Origin: Tahibacter aquaticus
Lineage (GTDB): Bacteria; Pseudomonadota; Gammaproteobacteria; Xanthomonadales; Rhodanobacteraceae
Length of the DNA stretch: 64,000 nt
Direction of reading: 5' to 3'
NCBI RefSeq assembly: GCF_004363655.1
Contig: NZ_SNZH01000008.1
Coordinates: forward strand, 146,294-210,293
Shown here: in pieces, positions 25,904 through 33,915 of the stretch
How the letters are laid out: each line of letters opens with the position of its first letter
How positions within the stretch are numbered: position 1 is the first letter of the stretch
Program-made: the position numbers and the translations under genes
The notes under the pieces: generated by a model
The model's database searches: none
What the model was told of the DNA's origin: nothing
The model's input: only the letters and a program-made list of their open reading frames with translations

Positions 25904-28336
25904 ATGCGCGACTCTGCTCACCTCACCACACAGGCCGATGTGACCGCTGGCAGTGCCGGCGAGGCATTGCCGCTGCGCATAGGGCCGTACGAGATTCTCG
26001 GCCTGCTCGGCGAAGGCGCCATGGGCCGCGTCTACCGTGCGCGCGAAGCACAGCCGCCGCGCGAGGTGGCACTGAAAGTGCTGCAGGCGCTGGGCAGTTC
26101 GGCGCTGAGCCGCTTTCGCCGCGAAGTGGAAATGCTGGCGCAGCTGGAACACCCGGGCATTGCGCGCCTGTACGCGGCCAGCGACGCTTCCAGCGAGGCC
26201 GGCGGTCCGCCCTGGCTGGCGCTGGAATACGTGCGCGGCCACGATCTGCTGCGCCATGCGCGCGAACGCCATCTCGACCTGGATGCGCGCCTGCGCCTGC
26301 TGATCGACGTCTGCCGTGCGGTGCATTTCGCCCATGGCCGCGGCGTGATCCACCGCGATCTCAAGCCGGGCAATATCCTGGTCGACGACGACGGCCAGCC
26401 CAAGGTGCTGGATTTCGGCATTGCCCGCCTGGCCGACGGCTGGTCGCGCGATGTCACCCAGCTGGGCCAGGTGCTGGGCACCGTGCCGTACATGAGCCCG
26501 GAGCAGCTGTCCGGCCACAGCGCCCAGGTGGATGCGCGCAGCGATGTCTATGCGCTCGGCTGCATCGCCTACGAGCTGATCGGCGGGCGCCTGCCGCATC
26601 CGCAGTTGTCCACGTCTACACTTTTCGAGGCCATCGACATCGTGCGCCACCAGGCGCCCGAGCCGCTGGGCCGCCTGGCCGCCGCGGCGCGCGGCGATCT
26701 GGAGACGGTGGTAATGAAGGCGCTGGCGGGCGAGCCGGCGCAGCGCTACAGCTCGGCCGCGGAATTCGCTGCCGACCTGGAGCGGGTACGCGCGCACCGG
26801 CCGGTGGAAGCCAGGCCGCCGACCCTGGGCTATCTGCTCGCGCGCTTCGTGCGCCGCCATCGCCTGGCCAGTGCCGCTGCGGCATTCAGCCTGCTGGCAC
26901 TGGTCGCGGCCAGCGTGGTGTCGCTGCGCCTGGCCTGGTCCGAAGCGGCGGCGCGGCGCGAAGCCGAGGCACGCGCGGCGGAAGCCGGCGCGGTCAACGG
27001 CTTTCTCGAACGCATGCTGGTCAGCGCCGATCCCGAGCGCAGCCAGAACGACCTGACCGTGCGCAGTGTGCTCGATGCCGCCCAGGCTGAACTGGGCCAG
27101 GCCGGCCTGCCGCCGCTGGCGGCGGCACGGGTCAGCCTGACCCTGGCCACCAGCCTGCTGCGCCTGGGCGAGACGGCGCGCGCGGAACAGCTGTTCGGCC
27201 AGTCCCTGCAGTCGCTGGATCCCGCCGCGCCTCTGGCGCTGCGCGATGCCTTGCAGGTCGGCCAGGCGCGCGCACTGTATACGCAGCAGAAGTACGCCGC
27301 GGCCGATGCGCTGCTGCTGCCGCTGCTGCAGCGCACAGATCCACCTCTGGAAAAATCCATCGCGATCGACGCGCGCCTGGCCCAGGCCGAAGGCCTGCTC
27401 GCCCAGGGCAAGTCGGCAGTGGCGGAAGAGCTGCTGCGGCCCCTGCTCAAGGATGCGCAGACGCAACTGGGCGAAAGCCATGCCCTGAGCCTGGCGATCA
27501 GCCAGAACCTCGGCTCCACCCTGCGCCTGGCCGGCCGCTACGACGAAGCCATCGCCCTGGCCCAGGCCACCCTGGCCGCACACCTGGCCAAGGGCGGTGC
27601 CGAGCATCCGCAGACCTTGAAGACGCGCAGCCTGCTCGGCGCCCTGTACGAACTGAAAAATGACGATGCCGCGGCCGAGGCGGAATTCCGTGGCGTGCTG
27701 GAAGTGCGCACGCGTGTACTTGGCGCGGCCCATCCGGAAACCACCAACGCCATGCAGGCGCTGGCCTCGTTCCAGGTACGCCGCGGCGAGCTGGATGCGG
27801 GCATTGCGCTGATCCACGACGTGCTGGAAGCGCGCCGCCTGCGCGGCGAGGACAGCACGCCGAACAATCTGCTCGCGCGCAACGTGCTGGCCTATGCGCT
27901 GGAAGACCAGGGCCGCCTGGCCGAAGCCGAGGCCGAGCTGCGCCGCGTCGTTGCGGCGCAGAGCCGCGACGGCGGCCCGGCCAATGCCGAGGCGATAGGG
28001 CCGCGCAATAACCTGGCCATGCTGCTGCTCAAGCAGAAGCGTCCGGCCGATGCGCTGGTGGAATTCGACGCATTGGATAAATGGATGCAGGCCAACCTGC
28101 CTGCCGGCCATCCGTATTTCGCCATCTTCGCCAGCAACCGCGGCGAGTGCCTGGCCCAGCTGGGGCGCTGGCAGGAGGCGCGCGCCGTGCTGGAAGGCGC
28201 GCACGCGGCGCTGGCGCAGAAATTCGGTCCGGCCCACGAGCGCACCCGTACCGCGGCCAGCCGTCTTGCGGCGGTCTACCGCCAGCTCGGCGAACACGCC
28301 AGGGCGGCGGCGCTGGACCCGGTCAAGGCCTCGTGA
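25904..28336 (+). CDS. Membrane Ser/Thr protein kinase with C-terminal TPR repeats
   Basis: 810 residues; CGAGGATC precedes the ATG. The kinase domain (about 27-290) is complete: GEGAMGRVY glycine loop, catalytic Lys58 in VALKVL, HRDLKPGN with Asp152, DFG at 170-172 and MSPEQ. A single hydrophobic helix follows at about 320-345, placing the kinase inside the cell and the remaining 450 residues outside the membrane. That part is rich in TPR-like helical pairs (EQLFGQSLQSLDP, ARYDEAIALAQATLAAHL-type, FEAEAELRRVV-type). This PknB-like plus TPR form is common in environmental proteobacteria. The stop codon overlaps the start of the histidine kinase gene (GTGA), so kinase and two-component system are translated together. 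Targets are unknown. Confidence 0.93.
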   Translation: MRDSAHLTTQADVTAGSAGEALPLRIGPYEILGLLGEGAMGRVYRAREAQPPREVALKVLQALGSSALSRFRREVEMLAQLEHPGIARLYAASDASSEAGGPPWLALEYVRGHDLLRHARERHLDLDARLRLLIDVCRAVHFAHGRGVIHRDLKPGNILVDDDGQPKVLDFGIARLADGWSRDVTQLGQVLGTVPYMSPEQLSGHSAQVDARSDVYALGCIAYELIGGRLPHPQLSTSTLFEAIDIVRHQAPEPLGRLAAAARGDLETVVMKALAGEPAQRYSSAAEFAADLERVRAHRPVEARPPTLGYLLARFVRRHRLASAAAAFSLLALVAASVVSLRLAWSEAAARREAEARAAEAGAVNGFLERMLVSADPERSQNDLTVRSVLDAAQAELGQAGLPPLAAARVSLTLATSLLRLGETARAEQLFGQSLQSLDPAAPLALRDALQVGQARALYTQQKYAAADALLLPLLQRTDPPLEKSIAIDARLAQAEGLLAQGKSAVAEELLRPLLKDAQTQLGESHALSLAISQNLGSTLRLAGRYDEAIALAQATLAAHLAKGGAEHPQTLKTRSLLGALYELKNDDAAAEAEFRGVLEVRTRVLGAAHPETTNAMQALASFQVRRGELDAGIALIHDVLEARRLRGEDSTPNNLLARNVLAYALEDQGRLAEAEAELRRVVAAQSRDGGPANAEAIGPRNNLAMLLLKQKRPADALVEFDALDKWMQANLPAGHPYFAIFASNRGECLAQLGRWQEARAVLEGAHAALAQKFGPAHERTRTAASRLAAVYRQLGEHARAAALDPVKAS

Positions 28337-29040
28337 CGGCGGCGCTGCTGGCGCTGTTCGGCGGGCTGCTGTTTGCGCTGGCGCTCAGCTGGCGGCGCGA
28401 GCGGCGTGCACACCAGTCCACCCTGCGCGCGCTGGAACGCGAGCGCAGTGCGCGCGAACGCGAGATCGGCGAACAGGCCGCCGCGCAGGAGCGCGAGCGC
28501 ATCTACCACGACCTGCACGACGACCTGGGCGCCAAGCTGCTCGGGCTGATCCATGGCGCGACCACGCCGCAGCAGGCCGACCAGGCGCGCGCGCTGCTGC
28601 AGGATCTGCGCGACACGGTCAGCCGTTCCCGCGGCACGCCGGGCACCCTGGGCGACGTGCTGGCGGATATCCGCAGCGAGGCACGCCAGCGCCTGGCCGC
28701 GGCTCAGATGGAACTGAACTGGGTGGAGAGCGGCGAGCTGCCCGATCCGCCCCTGCGCAGCGAGCAGTCGTTGCATCTGCACCGCATCGTGCGTGAGGCG
28801 ATCAGCAATGCGATACGCCATGCCCAGGCGGCGTCGCTGCGCGTGCGCGTCGCCTGCCGCGGCAACGAACTGCGCCTGGAGCTGACCGACGACGGCCACC
28901 GCCGCGTCGGCGAAGGCCGCGGCACGCAGGGCATGCGCCAGCGCGCACAGGAACTGGACGGCGACATCCGCTGGACCGAAGGCACCGCCGGCGGCACCAA
29001 GGTGGTGCTGGTGTTTCCGCTGCCCGCCGCGGCAGGATAG
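28333..29040 (+). CDS. Small membrane-anchored histidine kinase, HisKA_3/NarX type
   Basis: 235 residues from a GTG that overlaps the previous stop (GTGA) and has AAGG upstream. One membrane helix (AALLALFGGLLFALAL) leads directly into a short coiled-coil and the H-box ERERIYHDLHDDLGAKL of HisKA_3 kinases, then an ATP-binding domain (N-box EAISNAIRHA, then ELTDDG and GTQGMRQRA). There is no separate sensor domain, so the input may come through the coiled-coil or from the TPR kinase translated just before it. The cognate partner is the LuxR-type regulator that starts 4 nt after its stop. Family identity is clear; the signal is not. Confidence 0.9.
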   Translation: MTAALLALFGGLLFALALSWRRERRAHQSTLRALERERSAREREIGEQAAAQERERIYHDLHDDLGAKLLGLIHGATTPQQADQARALLQDLRDTVSRSRGTPGTLGDVLADIRSEARQRLAAAQMELNWVESGELPDPPLRSEQSLHLHRIVREAISNAIRHAQAASLRVRVACRGNELRLELTDDGHRRVGEGRGTQGMRQRAQELDGDIRWTEGTAGGTKVVLVFPLPAAAG

Positions 29041-29044
29041 GCGC

Positions 29045-29695
29045 ATGACGATGCCGCAACGCGCCCTGGTCGTGGACGATCTCGCCGGCAGCCGCGCCTG
29101 GCTGGGGCGTGCGCTCGATCTGGCCTTTCCCGGTATCGAGGTTCAGCAGGCCAGCAACCTGGCCGAAGGCCTGGGCCTGATTGATCCGCCGCCACCGCTG
29201 GCCCTGATCGACCTGGGCCTGCCCGACGGCAGCGGCGTGCAGCTGATCGAAGCCTTGCGCGCGAAATCGGCGCAGACCCTGTGCATCGTCGCCACCGTGT
29301 TCGATGACGACGCGCACCTGTTTCCGGCCCTGCGCGCCGGCGCCGAAGGCTATGTGCTGAAGGACCAGTCGCACGAGGCACTGGCCGAGATGCTGCGCGG
29401 CATCGCGGCCGGCCAGCCGCCGCTGTCGCCATCGATCGCGCGGCGCCTGCTGCGCCATTTCCAGCCCTTGCCGCAGCCCGCGCCGATTGCCGCCGCAGAA
29501 GTGCTGACGGCGCGCGAGACCGATGTGCTGCGCCTGATCGCCAAGGGCCTGACCCTGGCCGAGGCGGCAGGCCTGCTCGATCTGTCGCGGCATACCGTGG
29601 CCGGCTATCTCAAGGCGATCTACCGCAAGCTCAGCGTGAATTCGCGCGCCGAGGCCGCGCTGGAAGCCACCCGGCGCGGCTTGGTCAATTACTGA
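29045..29695 (+). CDS. NarL/FixJ-type response regulator
   Basis: 216 residues. Receiver domain with D11 D12 acidic pair, phospho-acceptor Asp56 in LALIDLGLPDGSG, a Thr in VATVF and Lys in YVLKDQ. The C-terminal LuxR-type helix-turn-helix is normal: LTARETDVLRLIAKGLTLAEAA and SRHTVAGYLKAIYRKL. It begins 4 nt after the histidine kinase gene, forming a standard pair with it. As last gene of the NtrX-like/kinase operon it is the likely transcriptional output; target genes cannot be read from sequence. A terminator-like inverted repeat overlaps its stop codon. Confidence 0.93.
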   Translation: MTMPQRALVVDDLAGSRAWLGRALDLAFPGIEVQQASNLAEGLGLIDPPPPLALIDLGLPDGSGVQLIEALRAKSAQTLCIVATVFDDDAHLFPALRAGAEGYVLKDQSHEALAEMLRGIAAGQPPLSPSIARRLLRHFQPLPQPAPIAAAEVLTARETDVLRLIAKGLTLAEAAGLLDLSRHTVAGYLKAIYRKLSVNSRAEAALEATRRGLVNY

Positions 29696-29719
29696 AACCG
29701 CGGCGCGGCCGCGGCTTCA
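29693..29719. terminator. Terminator-like inverted repeat between convergent genes
   Basis: TGAA-a-CCGCGG at 29693-29703 pairs with CCGCGG-c-TTCA at 29709-29719, one mismatch and a 5-nt loop. It overlaps the stop codon of the LuxR-type regulator and faces the convergent gene that ends at 29731. No U-tract. Confidence 0.4.
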
Positions 29720-29730
29720 GCCGTCGTTGC

Positions 29731-30540
29731 TCAGGCGCGGCGCCAGCTGAACAAGCCGCAGCCGGCCAGCAGCAGCGCCATCAGCAGCATGCCCAGCCGA
29801 TCCAGTGCCGGCACCGGCACCGCCGGCGTGCCCGTGCCCGCGCCGCCGCCGACCTGGGCCGAGCCGAAGCCGTCCACGTAGACATAGCCGGCGTGGCCGC
29901 CGAGCGAGCAGTCGGCGCCGATCACGGTCAGTTCGATCTGCTGGCCGACCGTGCCGGCCGGCAGCACCGCATCGACATTCTGGAAAGGGAGAAATTTCCA
30001 CGTACCCGTGCCCTGCTGGAAGGTGACGCCGGGCTGGCCGGAATAGGCGAACTGTTCGAACAGCACGCTGTTGTCGGCGACGTTGCGCACCACGACGTAG
30101 AAGTACGGCTGTTCTTCCGGCGAGTGCGACGGATCGTCCAGCACCGGTGCGAACGAGAAGCGCAGGTGCGGCAGGCCGTCGGCCGGATCGATGTCGGCCG
30201 CGGTGACGGTGTCGGTCTGGCGCAGCGTGGTGACGATGGCGTTGGTGCCTTCGTCGTTGATCTTGGCGGTATAGCGGCCGACGCGGGGCAGGACGATGCC
30301 CGGTGCGCGCGGATCGGCGGTGGCGCCGACCAGGCTGGCCGGACCGGTGGCGCCTGGGTTGATCTGCACGCTGGCGCCGGTGAAGGGCGGAGCGCCGGCC
30401 AGGCCGGGATTGGTGCCGCCGCCCAGGGTCCAGCCGGCGAAACTGTTTTGTTCGAAGCCGCCGTTGGTAAACACGGCCTCGCTGGCGCTGGCGCAGACCA
30501 GCAGGGAAACGGCGGCAATCAGGCGAAAGCGGTTACGCAT
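29731..30540 (-). CDS. Secreted protein of unknown function with IPTL/PEP-CTERM-like sorting tail
   Basis: 269 residues from the ATG at 30540 (signal peptide MRNRFRLIAAVSLLVC, cleavage near SEA). The open frame upstream carries no signal and crosses the next gene. The mature part begins FTNGGFEQNSFAGWTLGG, the opening of carbohydrate-binding-like or PEP-CTERM-associated jelly-roll domains. The C-terminus has a motif VPALDRLGM, a hydrophobic helix LLMALLLAGCGLFSW and RRA. This tripartite end resembles IPTL-CTERM/exosortase-type sorting signals, with VPALDR in place of IPTL. Such proteins are exported, processed and held at the outer surface or in an exopolysaccharide matrix. No exosortase is present in this window. 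Confidence 0.75.
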   Translation of the reverse strand: MRNRFRLIAAVSLLVCASASEAVFTNGGFEQNSFAGWTLGGGTNPGLAGAPPFTGASVQINPGATGPASLVGATADPRAPGIVLPRVGRYTAKINDEGTNAIVTTLRQTDTVTAADIDPADGLPHLRFSFAPVLDDPSHSPEEQPYFYVVVRNVADNSVLFEQFAYSGQPGVTFQQGTGTWKFLPFQNVDAVLPAGTVGQQIELTVIGADCSLGGHAGYVYVDGFGSAQVGGGAGTGTPAVPVPALDRLGMLLMALLLAGCGLFSWRRA

Positions 30541-30592
30541 GACATCTCCAGAAACACGGGCCGCGCTGGCGGCGTTAGGGAACACAAGGAAT

Positions 30593-31054
30593 TCAGTCGA
30601 CGGCCCGGGCCAGGCTGCTGCCGGCCACCAGGCGCACACCCGGTATGGCCTGCTGCGCCGCGGCGAGCAGGGCGGCACGCTCGTTCGGCGGCGCGTCGTG
30701 CATAAGGTCGAAGGCCAGGGCGAACTGGCGCTGCGGCCCGAGTTCGGCCGCGCGCAGGCTGCGGGCAATGCAGGCATGCCGCTGCAGGCAGGCGCTTTCG
30801 TGGACGCGCAGCACCTGGGCGCGCCAGTGTTCGACCTGGGCGGCGCTGGTACCGGCAGCAAATACCGCCACGTAGTCGAAGCGCGTCTGCGTGCCGATGG
30901 CCTCGCTGTCGCCGCGCGGCTCGCGCAGGCCGGCAACGGCATACACGGCCAGCGCCGCAGCGGCGAGCAGCAGCAAGGCACCCATGGCGCGGCGGATTCG
31001 GCGCGACAACGCCCGTTGCGGCCGGTTGGCCGGCAGGCTCAGTGGCATAGCCAT
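30593..31054 (-). CDS. Small single-pass membrane protein of unknown function
   Basis: 153 residues from the ATG at 31054, preceded by AGGGGAAA; 31 more codons upstream are open but without a ribosome site. It has a basic N-terminus (RPQRALSRRIRR), one membrane helix (MGALLLLAAAALAVYAVAG) and a hydrophilic part outside. Two cysteines in ESACLQRHACIA could form a disulfide. The ends FDYVAVFAAG and IPGVRLVAGSSLARAVD do not match a family I know. It lies 52 nt upstream of the sorting-tail protein on the same strand, so the pair may be an operon. Confidence 0.6.
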   Translation of the reverse strand: MAMPLSLPANRPQRALSRRIRRAMGALLLLAAAALAVYAVAGLREPRGDSEAIGTQTRFDYVAVFAAGTSAAQVEHWRAQVLRVHESACLQRHACIARSLRAAELGPQRQFALAFDLMHDAPPNERAALLAAAQQAIPGVRLVAGSSLARAVD

Positions 31055-31269
31055 CGGATTTCCCCTGTGAGCAGCAGCGCTCGATTGCGAAACGCTGCCG
31101 TATGCAGGGAATGGTAGAAATATGTGACGCAGTTCCGTACCCCGCATTCAGGGGGTAGGGAAAGAATTCCTCAGTACCGCGTCACTTTTCCGCTGCGCCA
31201 GCGCCACGACCGCCGTCGAAACGTCTGCACGCAGGGAGCGGGCGCAGGTCCGAGGATTCCTGGCCCCGC

Positions 31270-33915
31270 TCAGCGCAGGGAAAAGGAACAGACCTGTTGC
31301 GTATCCATGTCCAGATGCAGCAGGCGGCCGCGGCCATCGACCCAGAGCAGCTGCGCGCCGCGATGGCAGACCTGGGCGGTGGGGCCCGGCCAGTCCAGCT
31401 GCAGCACGCATTGCGGATCGTCGAAGCGGAAGATCCGGTAGTGCAGCGCCTCGCCGCCGCTCAGTGCGGCCAGCACCATGCTGTCGAGCAGCAGGTTGGC
31501 GCAATGCGATACCGCGGCCAGCGGGTCGGTCAGGGCGAAGGTTGCCGGTGCAGGCGGCGCCGGGCAGTTCGTGTAGCGCAGCTGCAGTGCGCCCTGGCTA
31601 TCGCGCTCCAGCGCGGCTTGCCGCACTGCGCGGCGGAACAGCAGCGGTTGCTGCTGTGGATCGGGATCGACGCGCTGGCGCACTGCCAGGCGCCGCTGCG
31701 TTCCTTCGTAGCACCAGTGCTCGAAACCCTGCGGCGTGTGCACGAGGTAGCTTTCGTTGTCGCCGTCGAAGCTGACCACGCCGATCAGGCCCGGCGTTTC
31801 CACCTGCCACAGCACGTTCAGCTCGCTGTTGGCGGTATCCAGCTGCTGGATCTCGCGGCTGCTGCAGACGCTCCAGCGCAGGCCGTCGAAACGCCGGTTG
31901 AAGCGTTGCAGCGGCAGCTCGCCCAGGTCGCTCATGCGCTGGTTGACCAGGTCCAGCCGGGTCACGCGCATGCGGTTCTCGCGCCGGGCAACGGCCAGGG
32001 CGACACGGCCGTTGTCGGCCATCACCAGGTCATGCGCCGGCACCGCATAGCGCTGCAGGGTCTGGCCGCTGGCATCGACCACGGCGGCGCCGATTTCGCC
32101 GAGGGCGACCAGATAACGCCCGGGCGCGAGGAACGCTGCGTCGCTGATGCCGTGCAGGCCGGCGGCAGGCGGCTGCACCAGCAGTGGCCTCTTGCGTTTC
32201 AGCAGTGGCTGGACAGTGCCCGCATGCGGCAGCTGCCAGCCCGGCAGATCGGCGTCGAGCACGCGGTCGCGGGCGCGCGTACGCAGCCGGTCCAGCTCTT
32301 TTCCACTCAGGGAATTCTGGTTTTGTGCACGATCGGCAGCCAGCGCCGGCAGCAGCAGCGCAGTCAGCCGACTCAAGGCTTCGTTCTGTTGCGGCGATGC
32401 CAGCAGCATCTGCGCAACAGCGGCACGTTCGGCCGGCGCGCTGGCCGGGTCGGCCAGCGTATCCAGCCGTGCCGCCTGCCGGGCCAGCGAATCGGGCAGC
32501 ACGATGGCGCGCTGTACCAGGGCGCGCGCGCCGAATACGGCACCGGCGGCTTCGGCGGCGGTCAGCCAGCGCGTGGCTTCGTCGTGCATGTCGGCCAGCG
32601 GCCAGACCGCATCCACGGCGAGCAGCCATTCGCCACGCACGACCAGGCTGCGGCCCCATTCGCGGCGCAGTTCGCCGGCCAGTTCCGCATGGCTGTCCTG
32701 CAGCAGCGCCACCGCGTCGGCGAACGCGTTGTCGCGCCGCGCCACCAGCAGCGCGCGGCGCGTGTCGCCGGCCAGCAGCAACAGCCGCACGATGCTGCCC
32801 GCCGGCATGTCCCAGCCCAGCGCGAGTTCCGCTGCCTGCACGGCGCGGTCGTGGCGCAGCAGATAGTCCAGCGCTTCCTGGCGCGCGTTCAGCAGCTCGG
32901 CCAGTACGAATACAGCTTCGTCGACGCGGCCGGCGCGGTCCAGGCGCTGGAACGCCTGGCGGTAGAGCTGGCGCAGGTGTTCGCGCAGCTGCGCCGGCAG
33001 GCCGATGCCGGTACTCGCGCCCAGGCCGCTGCTCAGGCTCAATTCCGTCCGCCGTCCCGGCGCGCCGAACGACTGGCCCAGCGATGCGTCGGCCTTGCCG
33101 TCCAGCGGCAGGGCATGGCGCAGCGCTTCGTCCAGGTCTTGCCTGTCGAACAGGTCCAGCAGGCGGCGCAGATAGATGCCCTGGCGCCAGCCGACCAGGC
33201 GGGCCGCGCCGCTCAGCGTCGCCATCTTTGCCAGCCAGTGGCGCCAGGCCTGGGGCACTGACTTGCTGCGCCGCTGTGCCAGCGCGCCGCCATCGTGCGG
33301 CGGGGTGGCGGTGTCTGAGGCGGTGCGCGCCAGCCAGCCCAGCGCGCGTTGCAGCAGGCCGGGCCTGCGCGGCGCATGGGCGGACTGGCGCTGCCGCAGG
33401 GACTGGAAGAATTTCTGCACGCCGGCGCTGGGCGGCGGAATTTTCTTGTCGAGGATGTCGCGCAGCGCCTTGCCCATCGGCGGCGGCGTGCGTTCCCGCG
33501 GCGCCGGTGCGAATTCGAAGGTTTCGTGCAGGGCGTAGTCGTTCAATGCGATATGCCGCGACAGATCCAGCGGCACGCCGTCGCTCAGGCGCAATGCCTG
33601 TACCTGGGCGCCGCCGATCAGACCGAGGTCGGCTCCGGCGAGCCTGCGGCGTTCGTCGTCGCGCAGCGGTCCGCTGAGCAGGGTGCCGTCGACGCGGCAC
33701 AGCGGCAGGCCCTGGCCCTGGGCGCAATCGCGCCAGTGTGGCTGGGCAAAGCAGAGCAGGTCGCCCGCGTTCAAGCGCAGCGCCTGGGCCCGCGGCTGCC
33801 AGGCGGCCAGCAGCAGCTGTTCGCGCTGCGCTGCGGTATACAACTGCGCATCGAACCACAATGCCGCCACGCGCTGGTGGCCCTGCCATAGCGGCTGGCG
33901 TACCGGGCTGTTCAT
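31270..33915 (-). CDS. bpX6-type protein of a MoxR-vWA-beta-propeller ternary system
   Basis: 881 residues; its ATG at 33915 overlaps the stop of the vWA-propeller gene (ATGA). The N-terminal 130 residues (WQGHQRVAALWFDAQLYTAAQREQLL...) match what I know as the bpX6 domain. A long helical middle follows, with repeat-like pairs (DALDYLLRHDRAVQAAELALGWD-type), and the C-terminal 330 residues have the periodic strand pattern of a beta-propeller (FLAPGRYLVALGEIGAAVVD; LLWVDGRGRLLHLDMD). No signal peptide, so cytoplasmic. In these systems a MoxR ATPase, a vWA protein and propeller proteins are encoded together, and a role in biological conflict or stress has been proposed. It is the last gene of the four-gene block. 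Confidence 0.8.
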   Translation of the reverse strand: MNSPVRQPLWQGHQRVAALWFDAQLYTAAQREQLLLAAWQPRAQALRLNAGDLLCFAQPHWRDCAQGQGLPLCRVDGTLLSGPLRDDERRRLAGADLGLIGGAQVQALRLSDGVPLDLSRHIALNDYALHETFEFAPAPRERTPPPMGKALRDILDKKIPPPSAGVQKFFQSLRQRQSAHAPRRPGLLQRALGWLARTASDTATPPHDGGALAQRRSKSVPQAWRHWLAKMATLSGAARLVGWRQGIYLRRLLDLFDRQDLDEALRHALPLDGKADASLGQSFGAPGRRTELSLSSGLGASTGIGLPAQLREHLRQLYRQAFQRLDRAGRVDEAVFVLAELLNARQEALDYLLRHDRAVQAAELALGWDMPAGSIVRLLLLAGDTRRALLVARRDNAFADAVALLQDSHAELAGELRREWGRSLVVRGEWLLAVDAVWPLADMHDEATRWLTAAEAAGAVFGARALVQRAIVLPDSLARQAARLDTLADPASAPAERAAVAQMLLASPQQNEALSRLTALLLPALAADRAQNQNSLSGKELDRLRTRARDRVLDADLPGWQLPHAGTVQPLLKRKRPLLVQPPAAGLHGISDAAFLAPGRYLVALGEIGAAVVDASGQTLQRYAVPAHDLVMADNGRVALAVARRENRMRVTRLDLVNQRMSDLGELPLQRFNRRFDGLRWSVCSSREIQQLDTANSELNVLWQVETPGLIGVVSFDGDNESYLVHTPQGFEHWCYEGTQRRLAVRQRVDPDPQQQPLLFRRAVRQAALERDSQGALQLRYTNCPAPPAPATFALTDPLAAVSHCANLLLDSMVLAALSGGEALHYRIFRFDDPQCVLQLDWPGPTAQVCHRGAQLLWVDGRGRLLHLDMDTQQVCSFSLR

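Noticed and set aside
31138..31157. Inverted repeat TACCCC/GGGGTA upstream of the small membrane protein
   Set aside because: Only 6 bp with an 8-nt loop in GC-rich DNA; no link to a known regulator.
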